Of a stretch of 41,854 bases of DNA, positions 1 through 7,938 are shown in pieces; the stretch's first letter is position 1; every line of letters begins with the position of its first letter. Below the pieces are notes generated by a model. That model was not told the DNA's origin and did no database searches. It was given only the letters and a program-made list of their open reading frames with translations. Source of the stretch: Pseudomonas sp. PD9R (GTDB taxonomy: Bacteria; Pseudomonadota; Gammaproteobacteria; Pseudomonadales; Pseudomonadaceae); NCBI RefSeq assembly GCF_019200975.1, contig NZ_JAHTMR010000029.1, positions 1 through 41,854 on the forward strand, given 5' to 3'. The translations under genes were made by a program, and so were the position numbers.

Positions 1-200
1 ATCTCTCGCTGATCGGCCGTGATCGCCTTGGCCCCCGGCGGGGTCGAACCCAAGCGCTCTTTACGAACCTGATCGACCCAGCGGCGCAAGGCGGTAGGGC
101 CAATATCCAGACTGGCACAGACGTCGGGAACTGACTGCCCTTCATCCAGCACCATGCTGGCGGCCTTGAGCTTGAACTCTCTCGAATAAGATTTACGCAT
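1..200 (-). CDS. IS3-family transposase OrfA, partial (C-terminus beyond window edge)
   Basis: About 66 N-terminal residues are visible, beginning MRKSYSREFKLKAASMVLDE, followed by a helix-turn-helix stretch (DVCASLDIGPTALRRWVDQV). This is the typical start of OrfA of IS3-family elements: an N-terminal HTH that binds the terminal repeats, normally followed by a leucine zipper and a -1 frameshift into OrfB, the DDE integrase. The ATG is at 198-200. The rest of the gene lies to the left of the window, so completeness cannot be judged. The family assignment rests on the HTH pattern and on the TG...CA-type end seen just upstream. Confidence 0.85.
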   Translation of the reverse strand, partial: MRKSYSREFKLKAASMVLDEGQSVPDVCASLDIGPTALRRWVDQVRKERLGSTPPGAKAITADQRE

Positions 201-271
201 ATCCAAACACCTCAGATTTGGGCGCCATCATAGCGCCCGATTGAAGTGTCCAAAATCATTAGGCCAGTTCA
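1..271 (-). mobile_element. Left end of an IS3-family insertion sequence (truncated by window)
   Basis: On the minus strand, 271-262 reads TGAACTGGCC, then a non-coding leader runs to the OrfA start at 200. IS3-family elements begin with TG and have a short terminal inverted repeat followed closely by orfA, so I place the outer boundary at 271. The second terminus and any target duplication are outside the window. Boundary confidence is moderate because only one end is visible. Confidence 0.6.
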
Positions 272-306
272 ATCCGCCTCCTACTCGATCCTGAAACACG
301 ATCCCT

Positions 307-389
307 ATAGGAGCGAGCTTGCTCGCGATGGCGTGTCAGTCGACACCGATGCAGCTGATAAACCATCGCGAGCAAGCTCGCTCCTACAG
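307..389. repeat. REPIN (inverted pair of REP sequences), class AGCTTGCTCGCGA
   Basis: Two inverted copies of the Pseudomonas REP palindrome: TAGGAGCGAGCTTGCTCGCG at the left and CGCGAGCAAGCTCGCTCCTA at the right, with about 40 bases between. It lies between the IS end and the 3' end of the SCO1 gene. REPINs are non-autonomous elements moved by RAYT transposases. Here it may also act as a transcript end for the SURF1-SCO1 operon, which has no other evident terminator (inference). Confidence 0.9.
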
Positions 390-409
390 GGGTTCTATGT
401 CAGCCCAAA

Positions 410-1045
410 CTATTTACGGTTAAGCATCACCGGCAACTGCGCCACCAACTTGGTGTTGTTCAACGGTGCCCGAATAAAACCACGCTGCGTGCCGTCCGGC
501 CCGATCACTGCCAGGTTGCCGCTGTGATCGACGGTGTAGTTCGGCTTGCTGGTGTCCGCCGGAATGAACGGAATGCTCACGGCGTTGGCGACTTTTTGCA
601 GTTCCTCGACCGAGTTGGCGGTCAGGCCGACGAACTGTGGATCGAAATAACCAAGGTATTGCTTGAGCTGCTTCGGCGTATCGCGATTCGGGTCGACGCT
701 GACCAGCACGATCTGCAATTTGGCTACGGCCTCGGGCGGCAGTTCGCTCTTGATCTGCCGCAGTTGGGCGAGGGTGGTCGGGCAGATGTCGGGGCAGAAG
801 GTGTAGCCGAAGAACAGCAGGCTCCATTTGCCTTTCAACTCGTTGATCGTTACCGGCTGACCGTCCTGATTGGTCATCGTCACGTCCGGCAGGTTGCGGC
901 TTTGCGGCAGCAGGATAATGCCGGCGTCGATCAGTGCCGTCGGGTCGCCCTGGCCTTTGCCCGAAAGCACTTTGTTGATGGTCAGGCCCAGGACCAGCGC
1001 GATCAGGGCGACGAGGATGAAGACGGTTTTCTGGGTTCGAGTCAT
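410..1045 (-). CDS. SCO1/SenC family copper chaperone for cytochrome c oxidase
   Basis: 211 residues. An N-terminal membrane anchor (about 7-26) is followed by a thioredoxin-fold domain with the SCO copper site: CPDIC (C84, C88) and a distal histidine H174 (VDHSG). SCO proteins are membrane-tethered on the periplasmic side. They deliver copper to, or reduce the cysteines of, the CuA site of oxidase subunit II. The ATG overlaps the cyoE stop by four bases (ATGA), so it is the last gene of the SURF1-ctaA-cyoE-SCO1 operon. Length and all three metal ligands are intact. Pseudomonas homologues are often annotated senC. Confidence 0.95.
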   Translation of the reverse strand: MTRTQKTVFILVALIALVLGLTINKVLSGKGQGDPTALIDAGIILLPQSRNLPDVTMTNQDGQPVTINELKGKWSLLFFGYTFCPDICPTTLAQLRQIKSELPPEAVAKLQIVLVSVDPNRDTPKQLKQYLGYFDPQFVGLTANSVEELQKVANAVSIPFIPADTSKPNYTVDHSGNLAVIGPDGTQRGFIRAPLNNTKLVAQLPVMLNRK

Positions 1046-1941
1046 AGGTTCAACAGTAAGTAGTGGTCAACGAGCAACGCGATAAACAGCAGGAACAAGT
1101 AGTAGATAGAGTACTTGAAGGTGTTGATCGCCGCGTGCGGCCGAGTGCCACGGTACAGCACGACGGCCCATTGCAGAAACCTCGCGCCCAGGCCGATGGC
1201 GCAAATCAAGTAGAGCAGGCCGCTCATGTGAATCACGTAGGGCATCAGGCTGACGGCCAGCAGCGCACCGGTATAAAGCAGGATATGCACCTTGGTGTAA
1301 TGCTCGCCGTGGGTCACGGGTAGCATTGGAATGTCGGCCTTGGCGTATTCCTCTTTGCGGTGGATCGCCAGCGCCCAGAAGTGCGGCGGGGTCCAGGCGA
1401 AGATGATCAGCACCAGCAACAGCGGTTCGGCGCTGACGTGACCGGTGGCGGCGGTCCAGCCGAGCAGTGGCGGGGCCGCGCCAGCCAGGCCGCCGATGAC
1501 GATGTTCTGCGGCGTCGCGCGTTTGAGAAACCCGGTGTAAACCACCGCGTAACCCAAGAGCGAGGCGAGGGTCAGCCACGCAGTCAGTGGATTGGTAAAG
1601 GCCAGCAACAAAGCCTGCCCGAGCACGGCCAGCACCAGCGCAAACGTCAGCGCAGCGGCCGGTGACACCCGGCCTTCTGCTAGTGGCCGTTTATGGGTTC
1701 GCGCCATCACCGCATCGATGCGCCGGTCCACCACATGATTGACCGCTGCCGCACCGCCGGCGCACAAGGCAATCCCCAGATTGCCGAACACCAGCACCGT
1801 CCACGGCACCCCGGCGCGAGTCGCGAGGAACATTCCCACCAGTGAGGTGATGAGCATCAGCACCACCACTTTGGGTTTGGTCAGCTCCAGGTAGTCACGC
1901 CAGATCGCCTGGCTGTGACGTTCGCCGATCAGAATCGCCAT
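1042..1941 (-). CDS. cyoE: Protoheme IX farnesyltransferase (heme O synthase)
   Basis: 299 residues, polytopic membrane protein of the UbiA prenyltransferase superfamily. The polyprenyl-diphosphate/Mg site NHVVDRRID (N68, D72, D76) and a second conserved loop (YAKADIPMLPV, about 199-209) are present. It farnesylates heme B to heme O, the substrate of CtaA encoded just upstream. Its start lies 13 bases inside the end of ctaA, and the ribosome-binding GGAGAG is within the ctaA coding sequence, so translation is probably coupled. Context (aa3 oxidase genes) points to the CtaB role, supplying heme A synthesis rather than a bo3 quinol oxidase. The symbol ctaB would be equally valid. Confidence 0.96.
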   Translation of the reverse strand: MAILIGERHSQAIWRDYLELTKPKVVVLMLITSLVGMFLATRAGVPWTVLVFGNLGIALCAGGAAAVNHVVDRRIDAVMARTHKRPLAEGRVSPAAALTFALVLAVLGQALLLAFTNPLTAWLTLASLLGYAVVYTGFLKRATPQNIVIGGLAGAAPPLLGWTAATGHVSAEPLLLVLIIFAWTPPHFWALAIHRKEEYAKADIPMLPVTHGEHYTKVHILLYTGALLAVSLMPYVIHMSGLLYLICAIGLGARFLQWAVVLYRGTRPHAAINTFKYSIYYLFLLFIALLVDHYLLLNL

Positions 1942-3002
1942 GGCATCTCTCCTTTTATTGTTATGGGCCCGGCTGAGTGTTTACGCGGACTGAAGCGCCA
2001 GCGAGTCGGCTGCTTGACCCGAACCAGACTGGTTCGCGCGTGATAATTGACCAGCACCATGGTCAGCAACAGCGCCGCGCCGCCTGCGTTGTGCGCAACG
2101 GCCACCGGCAGCGGCAGGTGAAACAGCACGTTGCTGATGCCCAAAGTGATCTGTGCGGCGAGGGCGATCAGCACCAAACCTGCCAGGCGCGTCATGCCGA
2201 CCACTTTCAGTTGCCAGGCCAGGCCGAGCAGTACCAGCGTCACCAGCAACGCGCCAATCCGGTGAGTCAGGTGAATCGCTGTGCGCGCATCGCTGTCGAG
2301 TTGCCCGCCGAGGTAATTCGGGCCGATGTGTTGGGTCAGGTGAAAGCCGTTGGCGAAATCCGCAGGCGGCAGCCATTGGCCATGGCAGGTCGGGAAATCG
2401 ATGCAGGCCACGGCGGCGTAGTTGGAACTGACCCAGCCGCCAAGTGCGATTTGCAGGATCACCAACAGCAATCCGGCGGTCGCCCAGTGCTGCAATCGCC
2501 GGGGCACAGTCAGCGCTGGCAGCACGCCGGATAAACGCAAGGTGAGCAGAAACAGCAGGCTCAACGTGGCGAAGCCGCCGAGTAGATGACTGGTCACCAC
2601 TTGGGGCCAGAGCTTGAGCGTCACCGTCCACATGCCGAACGCCGCCTGACCAAACACCACCGCCAGCAGGAACAACGGCAACTTCACCGGTTGCCCAGGA
2701 TGACGGCGATGCATCCAGGCACGCGCGGCCAGCACGACGATCAAGATCCCCAGCGTGCCGGCGAAGTAGCGGTGAATCATCTCGTTCCAGCCCTTGTGGG
2801 CTTCGACCGGTGCGTCCGGAAAATGCAATTCGGCGTGGGCCAGTTGGGCTTCGCTTTTCGGCACGCTGATGAAGCCGTAGCAGCCGGGCCAGTCCGGACA
2901 GCCAAGACCGGCGTGGGTCAGGCGGGTGTAGGCACCGAGCAACACCACAATCAGTGCCAGCAATGTGGCAAACAGCGCGAGGCGAAATCCAGGTTTGGCC
3001 AT
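1929..3002 (-). CDS. ctaA: Heme A synthase (COX15/CtaA family)
   Basis: 357 residues with about eight hydrophobic segments. It oxidises the C8 methyl of heme O to a formyl group, giving heme A for CoxA. Conserved histidines expected to ligate the hemes are visible in two repeated halves: H77 (EMIHRYFAG), H139 (TSHLLGG), H247 (THRIG) and H304 (AHNAGG). Two cysteine pairs in extracytoplasmic loops (C35/C41 and C200/C206) match the bacterial CtaA disulfide pattern. The start has AAGGG upstream and lies 10 bases after the preceding gene. Full length, nothing missing. Confidence 0.96.
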   Translation of the reverse strand: MAKPGFRLALFATLLALIVVLLGAYTRLTHAGLGCPDWPGCYGFISVPKSEAQLAHAELHFPDAPVEAHKGWNEMIHRYFAGTLGILIVVLAARAWMHRRHPGQPVKLPLFLLAVVFGQAAFGMWTVTLKLWPQVVTSHLLGGFATLSLLFLLTLRLSGVLPALTVPRRLQHWATAGLLLVILQIALGGWVSSNYAAVACIDFPTCHGQWLPPADFANGFHLTQHIGPNYLGGQLDSDARTAIHLTHRIGALLVTLVLLGLAWQLKVVGMTRLAGLVLIALAAQITLGISNVLFHLPLPVAVAHNAGGAALLLTMVLVNYHARTSLVRVKQPTRWRFSPRKHSAGPITIKGEMPWRF

Positions 3003-3012
3003 GACGATGCCC

Positions 3013-3606
3013 TTATCCGATGTTCGACAGTTTCAACAGGTGGCGCAGGTCGTTGAGCAGGTCCTTACCCTTTACCGTCGGGTCATAGCGCAACACCAGA
3101 TTGCCGTGGGGGTCGATGATCCACAGTTGCGGCGCGGTCTTGTCACCCGTTGTCTTGCTGAATGTCGTCAGGTCCATTGGGTAGCGCTGCAACTGCGGAT
3201 ACTCACGGGCCAGCTTCGCTTCATAGTCGCCGGTCAGTGGTTGCGCAGCCGCGAGTGCATGGCTGGCGCGAGACGCATCGCGACCGAGGCCGATCTGGAT
3301 TTGCCGGGCCAGATACACCAACTGCTGGCAATCCACAGCGCAATCCTTCGGCGCGGTCACCAGCATCTGCCAGCGGTCCTCTTGCGCCTGCACGCCGAGG
3401 TCGGCGCGGGTCTGACCGTTGCCGATCAGTTCGCCGTGATAGCTGCGGCCATCCGGCACCCAGAAATTCAGTTTGTACATGCCGGTGGCGAGAATCATCG
3501 GACCGATCACCCCGAGCAAAATCAACAGCAACTGCAAACGGCCCTTGCGCCGACTCGCCGGCGTTTTCGCCTCAGACATGCTGGGTGGATTCATGGCCGC
3601 TCCCAT
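3013..3606 (-). CDS. Membrane-anchored SCO/thioredoxin-like protein of the oxidase assembly operon (uncharacterised)
   Basis: 197 residues. A short cytoplasmic N-terminus with basic residues (RRKGR) precedes one membrane span (about 24-42), then an extracytoplasmic domain. That domain contains CAVDC (C89 and C93, the same CxxxC spacing as the SCO copper site) and ends with a segment resembling the SCO C-terminus (PQLWIIDPHGNLVLRYDP). I see no clear counterpart of the SCO distal histidine. The start at 3606 is chosen because GGAGAAACACC precedes it; it overlaps the SURF1 end by 35 bases. It sits between SURF1 and ctaA, so a copper or thiol-redox role in oxidase assembly is likely but inferred. 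It is usually annotated as hypothetical; from memory it corresponds to PA0111 of P. aeruginosa. Confidence 0.85.
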   Translation of the reverse strand: MGAAMNPPSMSEAKTPASRRKGRLQLLLILLGVIGPMILATGMYKLNFWVPDGRSYHGELIGNGQTRADLGVQAQEDRWQMLVTAPKDCAVDCQQLVYLARQIQIGLGRDASRASHALAAAQPLTGDYEAKLAREYPQLQRYPMDLTTFSKTTGDKTAPQLWIIDPHGNLVLRYDPTVKGKDLLNDLRHLLKLSNIG

Positions 3607-4312
3607 GGTGTTTCTCCTTTGCGTTGTGCCAACCGAGATAGAGATAAAGACCGAACAGGGCGATCGACATGGCGAACCACTGCACGGCGTAGGCGATGTG
3701 TTTTTCCGGCCCCATGGCGACTATCGGCCAGTCGGCCTGGTAGGACGCGGGACCGGTTTCTTCACGTAATTCGTAGGCGAATCCTTCGCGATCCAGCGCC
3801 GTCCAGAGCTTGGCCGGCTCGACAGCGGTGACTAATTGAGGCCAGGTCGTGGTGCTTGGGTCTGCACGTAACTGGAAGGTCGCGCCGGGGGAAATGTAGA
3901 CCCAGGCATCGAGGCTCAAGGCATCAGCCGGCGTGGTGAATTGCGGTGCTGTGCGCCGGTCTGGCCATGGCAGCCAGCCGCGATTGATCAACAGCCAGAG
4001 CCCGGTCGCCTGATCCTGAAACGGTTGCAGCAACTCGACCCCGACCTTGCCGTCGCGCTGACGGTTATCCAGCAGCAGGCTGTGGGTGGCATCGAAATGG
4101 CCGTGCAGACGCACCCGGCGGAAGGCCGGATCTGCGGTGTGTTGCAGTTCGGTACTGGCCATCGGCTCGGCGGCGCGGCGCTCGGCGTAGGTTTGCAGCA
4201 GCGCGCTTTTCTCCGCGCCCCGGCTCAATTGCCAGAACCCCAGTGACACCAGCAGCGGCAGCAACAAAGCCACCACCAGCGTCGGCACGATGCCCGGCCG
4301 AAAGCGCTTCAT
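3572..4312 (-). CDS. SURF1 family protein, cytochrome c oxidase assembly
   Basis: 246 residues with the SURF1 plan: an N-terminal membrane helix (about 8-26) ending in GFWQLSRGAEK, a large extracytoplasmic domain, and a C-terminal helix preceded by HIAYAVQWFAMS. SURF1 proteins bind heme A and help place it in oxidase subunit I. It is the first gene of the minus-strand assembly operon and is divergent from the small DUF2909 gene, 71 bases away. The start codon has only a weak ribosome-binding sequence. The family call is secure; the molecular mechanism is known only in outline. Confidence 0.93.
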   Translation of the reverse strand: MKRFRPGIVPTLVVALLLPLLVSLGFWQLSRGAEKSALLQTYAERRAAEPMASTELQHTADPAFRRVRLHGHFDATHSLLLDNRQRDGKVGVELLQPFQDQATGLWLLINRGWLPWPDRRTAPQFTTPADALSLDAWVYISPGATFQLRADPSTTTWPQLVTAVEPAKLWTALDREGFAYELREETGPASYQADWPIVAMGPEKHIAYAVQWFAMSIALFGLYLYLGWHNAKEKHHGSGHESTQHV

Positions 4313-4342
4313 GGCGTCGCCAGAAAGTCGGTCACTGCGATA

Positions 4343-4350
4343 GCTATACT
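4343..4350 (+). promoter_or_regulatory. Putative extended -10 element (GCTATACT), RpoS-like, before the DUF2909 gene
   Basis: GCTATACTCAA resembles the sigmaS-preferred extended -10 (KCTATACTTAA). It lies 34 bases before the start codon at 4384. No convincing -35 box is seen at 17 bases, which is compatible with sigmaS but not proof. Confidence 0.35.
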
Positions 4351-4383
4351 CAAGTGCATCGCTTGTTCCCCCGGAGTCTCACC

Positions 4384-4587
4384 ATGCTCAAAGCAGCCAT
4401 CGTCCTGATGCTGATTGCCACGGTTGTCAGCCTGTTCAGCGGCCTGTTTTTTCTGGTCAAGGACGACAGCAGCTCGAACCGCCTCGTCATTGCCTTGAGT
4501 GTTCGTGTTGCCCTGGCCGCGACCACCGTCGGCTTGATCGCCTGGGGTTTTTTCAGCGGCCAGTTGGTGTCACACGCGCCTTGGTAA
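4384..4587 (+). CDS. Small twin-transmembrane protein, DUF2909 family
   Basis: 67 residues with two membrane helices (about 4-24 and 33-57) joined by a short charged loop (KDDSSSNR), and almost nothing else. The start is the ATG preceded by CGGAGTCTCACC. The family is associated with aa3 oxidase clusters in Pseudomonas and its function is unknown. Size and position suggest a small subunit or assembly factor of the oxidase, but that is inference. It is convergent with coIII, with a REPIN between the two 3' ends. Confidence 0.9.
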   Translation: MLKAAIVLMLIATVVSLFSGLFFLVKDDSSSNRLVIALSVRVALAATTVGLIAWGFFSGQLVSHAPW

Positions 4588-4589
4588 CT

Positions 4590-4673
4590 GTAGGAGCGAG
4601 CTTGCTCGCGAAGGTGTCTCAGCCGAAATCAACGTGTCTGACACACCATCGCGAGCAAGCTCGCTCCTACAGT
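4590..4673. repeat. REPIN between DUF2909 and coIII, class AGCTTGCTCGCGA
   Basis: Inverted REP pair: TAGGAGCGAGCTTGCTCGCG at 4591 and its complement ending near 4672. The right arm overlaps the 3' end of coIII, and the TAG stop of coIII (complement 4667-4669) is part of the REP sequence CTGTAGGAG. The element probably ends transcripts from both sides. Confidence 0.92.
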
Positions 4674-5554
4674 ACGTATACGAAAACGAACAGCCCGATC
4701 CACACCACATCCACGAAGTGCCAATACCAACTCGCCGCTTCGAAACCGAATTGATGGTCGTTGTCGAAGTGCCCGCGCATGATCCGCATCAGCATCACGA
4801 ACAGGATGATGGTGCCGATGGTCACGTGGGCACCGTGAAACCCGGTGAGCATGAAGAACGTTGCGCCGTAGATGCCCGAGCCGAGTGTCAGGCCCAGTTC
4901 GTGGTAGGCGTGCATGTATTCTTCGGCCTGAAAACCGAGGAATGCGCAACCCAGCAGCACGGTGATCGCCAGCCAGAGTTTCAGCGCGCCACGATGGCCT
5001 TTCTTCAAAGCGTGGTGGGCGATGGTCACAGTGACGCTTGAACTCACCAGCAACACCGTGTTGAGCAGCGGCAAGCCCCACGGGCTGATGACTTCCTTGG
5101 GGGGCGGGAAGAGTTTCGGGTCCGGGGTATGCAGCAACGGCCAGGCGAACTGGAAGTTCGGCCAGAGCATGTGGGCGATGCCTTTCGGACCTTCACCGCC
5201 CAGCGCCGGGCCGGAGATGTGTCGCACGTAAAACAGTGCACCGAAAAAGGCGATGAAGAACATCACCTCGGAGAAAATGAACCAGCTCATGCCCCAACGG
5301 AAGGAGCGGTCCATCTGGGCGCTGTATAACCCCGCTCGGCCCTCCTTGACCACTGTGCCAAACCAGCCGAACAGCATGTAGGCCAGCAGCAGGCCGCCGA
5401 CGAAAAAGATCAGCGGGCCGTGGGATTCCGGCCGCGCGGCTTTCAGATCGTTGAACCAGGTGGCCAGGCCGAATACGGTGGTGAACATGCCGACCGTGGC
5501 AATGATCGGCCACTTGCTCTGGGCGGGAACGTAATAATGTTCATGAGTTGCCAT
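4667..5554 (-). CDS. coIII: Cytochrome c oxidase subunit III
   Basis: 295 residues with seven hydrophobic segments and the conserved subunit III motif GFHGAHVTIG near the sixth helix; the C-terminus is FVYVL. Subunit III has no metals and stabilises proton uptake and turnover of subunit I. The start ATG follows AAGGAGAACAATAA. It is the last gene of the coxB-coxA-ctaG-coIII operon, 25 bases after ctaG. Its stop codon is supplied by the adjoining REPIN, while the protein end looks normal. The symbol ctaE is also used. Confidence 0.96.
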   Translation of the reverse strand: MATHEHYYVPAQSKWPIIATVGMFTTVFGLATWFNDLKAARPESHGPLIFFVGGLLLAYMLFGWFGTVVKEGRAGLYSAQMDRSFRWGMSWFIFSEVMFFIAFFGALFYVRHISGPALGGEGPKGIAHMLWPNFQFAWPLLHTPDPKLFPPPKEVISPWGLPLLNTVLLVSSSVTVTIAHHALKKGHRGALKLWLAITVLLGCAFLGFQAEEYMHAYHELGLTLGSGIYGATFFMLTGFHGAHVTIGTIILFVMLMRIMRGHFDNDHQFGFEAASWYWHFVDVVWIGLFVFVYVL

Positions 5555-5579
5555 TTATTGTTCTCCTTATCGGGCACGC

Positions 5580-6131
5580 TCAACCGCCAGTGTTTACAGC
5601 TACCGGTGGATGTCGGGCGGTGATATCGAACAGCGTGTAGGACAGCGTCAGGTGCTTCACATCCTTGGGCATGTCACGGTCAACGATGAAACGTACCGGC
5701 ATCTCGATCCGTTGACCGGGCTGCAGCACTTGCTGGGTAAAGCAGAAACATTCGGTCTTGTGGAAATACGCCGCTGCGGTGCTGGGCGCGATGCTCGGCA
5801 CGGCTTGGGCGCTCATTGGCCGATCGGTGGGGTTTTGTGCGACGAAAATCATCTCGCTCACCGCCCCGGGATGGGTCACCAGTTCTCCACTCTTGGGATA
5901 GAACTCCCACGGCATATCGGCGTTGTTCATCGACAAGAACTGCACGCGGACTTGCCGCGAGGTGTCGACGGTCTGTTCGCCTTCGTACTGCCCGGCAGTT
6001 TTGCCATTGATGCCAAACGCCTTGCACATCACGTCGTAGATCGGCACCAGGGCAAACCCGAAGATAAACATCGCTACCACCACCAATAACAGGCGGGTGA
6101 CCAGTTTCTTCATCGAAATCGAGTCAGCCAT
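5580..6131 (-). CDS. ctaG: Cytochrome c oxidase assembly protein CtaG/Cox11
   Basis: 183 residues: one N-terminal membrane helix (about 11-30) followed by an extracytoplasmic immunoglobulin-like domain with the copper motif ECFCF (C128, C130) and a third conserved cysteine near the membrane (C36). Cox11 delivers copper to the CuB site of subunit I. It lies between coxA and coIII, separated from coxA by a REPIN of about 108 bases. This is the Cox11-type CtaG, not the unrelated polytopic CtaG of Bacillus. Complete and typical in length. Confidence 0.95.
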   Translation of the reverse strand: MADSISMKKLVTRLLLVVVAMFIFGFALVPIYDVMCKAFGINGKTAGQYEGEQTVDTSRQVRVQFLSMNNADMPWEFYPKSGELVTHPGAVSEMIFVAQNPTDRPMSAQAVPSIAPSTAAAYFHKTECFCFTQQVLQPGQRIEMPVRFIVDRDMPKDVKHLTLSYTLFDITARHPPVAVNTGG

Positions 6132-6152
6132 GGTTGCAGACCTCTACGCCAA

Positions 6153-6260
6153 CCCCTGTAGGAGCGAGCCTGATCGCGAAAAGCCTGACAGCACCGCGGA
6201 GTATCAGTCTCCCAGCGTTATCGTTGACGACCATCGCGAGCAGGCTCGCTCCTACAGGGG
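6153..6260. repeat. REPIN inside the cox operon, variant arms
   Basis: Arms CTGTAGGAGCGAGCCTGATC and its inverse near 6235-6260 pair over about 27 bases with one mismatch. The arm differs from the commoner class (AGCCTGATCGCGA instead of AGCTTGCTCGCGA). It fills almost all of the 138 bases between coxA and ctaG, so it is within a co-transcribed unit rather than at a unit's end. Confidence 0.9.
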
Positions 6261-6269
6261 TCATGGTGT

Positions 6270-7856
6270 TCATTTCACTTCCGGCGGCGTGGTGAAGGTG
6301 TGATACGGCGCCGGTGACGGAATGCTCCACTCCAGCCCTTCAGCCCCATCCCACGGTTTGGCCGGTGCTGGCGGGCCGCCGCGAATGGTCTTGATCACAA
6401 TGAACAGGAAGAACAGCTGCGTGGTGCCGAACATGAACGCGCCGATCGACGACACCATGTTGAAGTCGGCGAATTGCAGGTTGTAGTCCGGAATCCGCCG
6501 CGGCATGCCCGCCAGCCCCACAAAGTGCATGGGGAAGAACGCCATGTTCATGCCGATGAAGGACAGCCAGAAGTGCAGCTTGCCCAAGGTCTCGTCGTAC
6601 ATGTGGCCGGTCCATTTCGGCATCCAGTAATAGGCCGAAGCGAAGATCCCGAAGATCGCCCCCGGCACCAGTACGTAGTGGAAGTGCGCGACCACAAAGT
6701 AGGTGTCCTGGTACTGGAAGTCCGCCGGGGCGATGGCCAGCATCAGCCCGGAGAAGCCGCCAATCGAGAACAGGATCACGAACGCTACCGCAAACAGCAT
6801 CGGCGTCTCGAAAGTCAGCGAGCCCTGCCACATGGTGCTGACCCAGTTGAACACCTTGACCCCGGTGGGGACCGCGATCAGCAGCGTGGCGTACATGAAG
6901 AACAGCTCGCCCACCAGCGGAATACCGACTACGAACATGTGGTGCGCCCAGACGATGAACGACAGGAACGCGATGCTCGCCGTGGCGTAGACCATTGAGG
7001 TGTAACCGAACAACGGTTTGCGCGAGAAGGTCGGGATGATCGAGCTGACGGCGCCGAAGGCCGGCAGAATCATGATGTACACCTCGGGGTGACCGAAGAA
7101 CCAGAACACATGCTGGAACAGCACCGGGTCACCGCCACCGGCAGCGCTGAAGAAGCTGGTGCCGAAATGGATATCCATCAGCATCATCGTCACGCACCCG
7201 GCCAGTACCGGCATTACTGCGATCAGCAGGAACGCGGTGATCAGCCAGGTCCAGACGAACAGCGGCATTTTCATCAACGTCATGCCAGGGGCGCGCAGGT
7301 TGAGGATGGTGGCGATCACGTTGATCGCACCCATGATCGAACTGATGCCCATCAGGTGGATGGCGAAGATGAAGAAGGTCACGCTTTCCGGTGCGTAGGT
7401 CGTCGACAGCGGCGCGTAGAAGGTCCAGCCGAAGTTCGGCCCGCCACCGGGGGTGAACAGGGTCGAGACCAGCAGGATGAACGCCGCTGGCAGCAGCCAG
7501 AAACTGAAGTTGTTCATCCGTGGCAGGGCCATGTCGGGTGCGCCGATCATCAACGGGATCATCCAGTTGGCGAGGCCGACGAAGGCCGGCATCACCGCAC
7601 CGAACACCATCACCAGACCGTGCATGGTGGTCATCTGGTTGAAGAACGCTGGTTCGACGATTTGCAGCCCCGGCTGGAACAACTCGGCGCGAATCACCAT
7701 CGCGAACGAGCCGCCGAGCAGAAACATGGAAAACGCGAACCACAGGTACAGCGTACCGATGTCCTTGTGGTTGGTGGTCAGCACCCAACGCATCAGGCCT
7801 TTGGCGGGGCCGTGGGCGTGGTCGGCATGACCATGGTCATCGATGACGGCGCTCAT
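6270..7856 (-). CDS. coxA: Cytochrome c oxidase subunit I (aa3-type)
   Basis: 528 residues, 12 membrane helices. All redox ligands are present: H79 (MHGLVM) and H393 for low-spin heme a, H391 (HFHY) for heme a3, and H256, H305 and H306 for CuB. Y260 of HPEVY is the residue cross-linked to H256, and E258 marks the D-pathway end of A-type oxidases. The N-terminus is His-rich (DDHGHADHAHG). The start follows CAGGAGACAAGCC. It reduces oxygen to water and pumps protons in the inner membrane. Also called ctaD. Confidence 0.98.
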   Translation of the reverse strand: MSAVIDDHGHADHAHGPAKGLMRWVLTTNHKDIGTLYLWFAFSMFLLGGSFAMVIRAELFQPGLQIVEPAFFNQMTTMHGLVMVFGAVMPAFVGLANWMIPLMIGAPDMALPRMNNFSFWLLPAAFILLVSTLFTPGGGPNFGWTFYAPLSTTYAPESVTFFIFAIHLMGISSIMGAINVIATILNLRAPGMTLMKMPLFVWTWLITAFLLIAVMPVLAGCVTMMLMDIHFGTSFFSAAGGGDPVLFQHVFWFFGHPEVYIMILPAFGAVSSIIPTFSRKPLFGYTSMVYATASIAFLSFIVWAHHMFVVGIPLVGELFFMYATLLIAVPTGVKVFNWVSTMWQGSLTFETPMLFAVAFVILFSIGGFSGLMLAIAPADFQYQDTYFVVAHFHYVLVPGAIFGIFASAYYWMPKWTGHMYDETLGKLHFWLSFIGMNMAFFPMHFVGLAGMPRRIPDYNLQFADFNMVSSIGAFMFGTTQLFFLFIVIKTIRGGPPAPAKPWDGAEGLEWSIPSPAPYHTFTTPPEVK

Positions 7857-7938
7857 GGCTTGTCTCCTGCAGACAGATGGGCTGGGCAGGCCGGGGCGCG
7901 CTGCCCCGACCGGTTCCTTACGTGCGCAATAGACCGGG

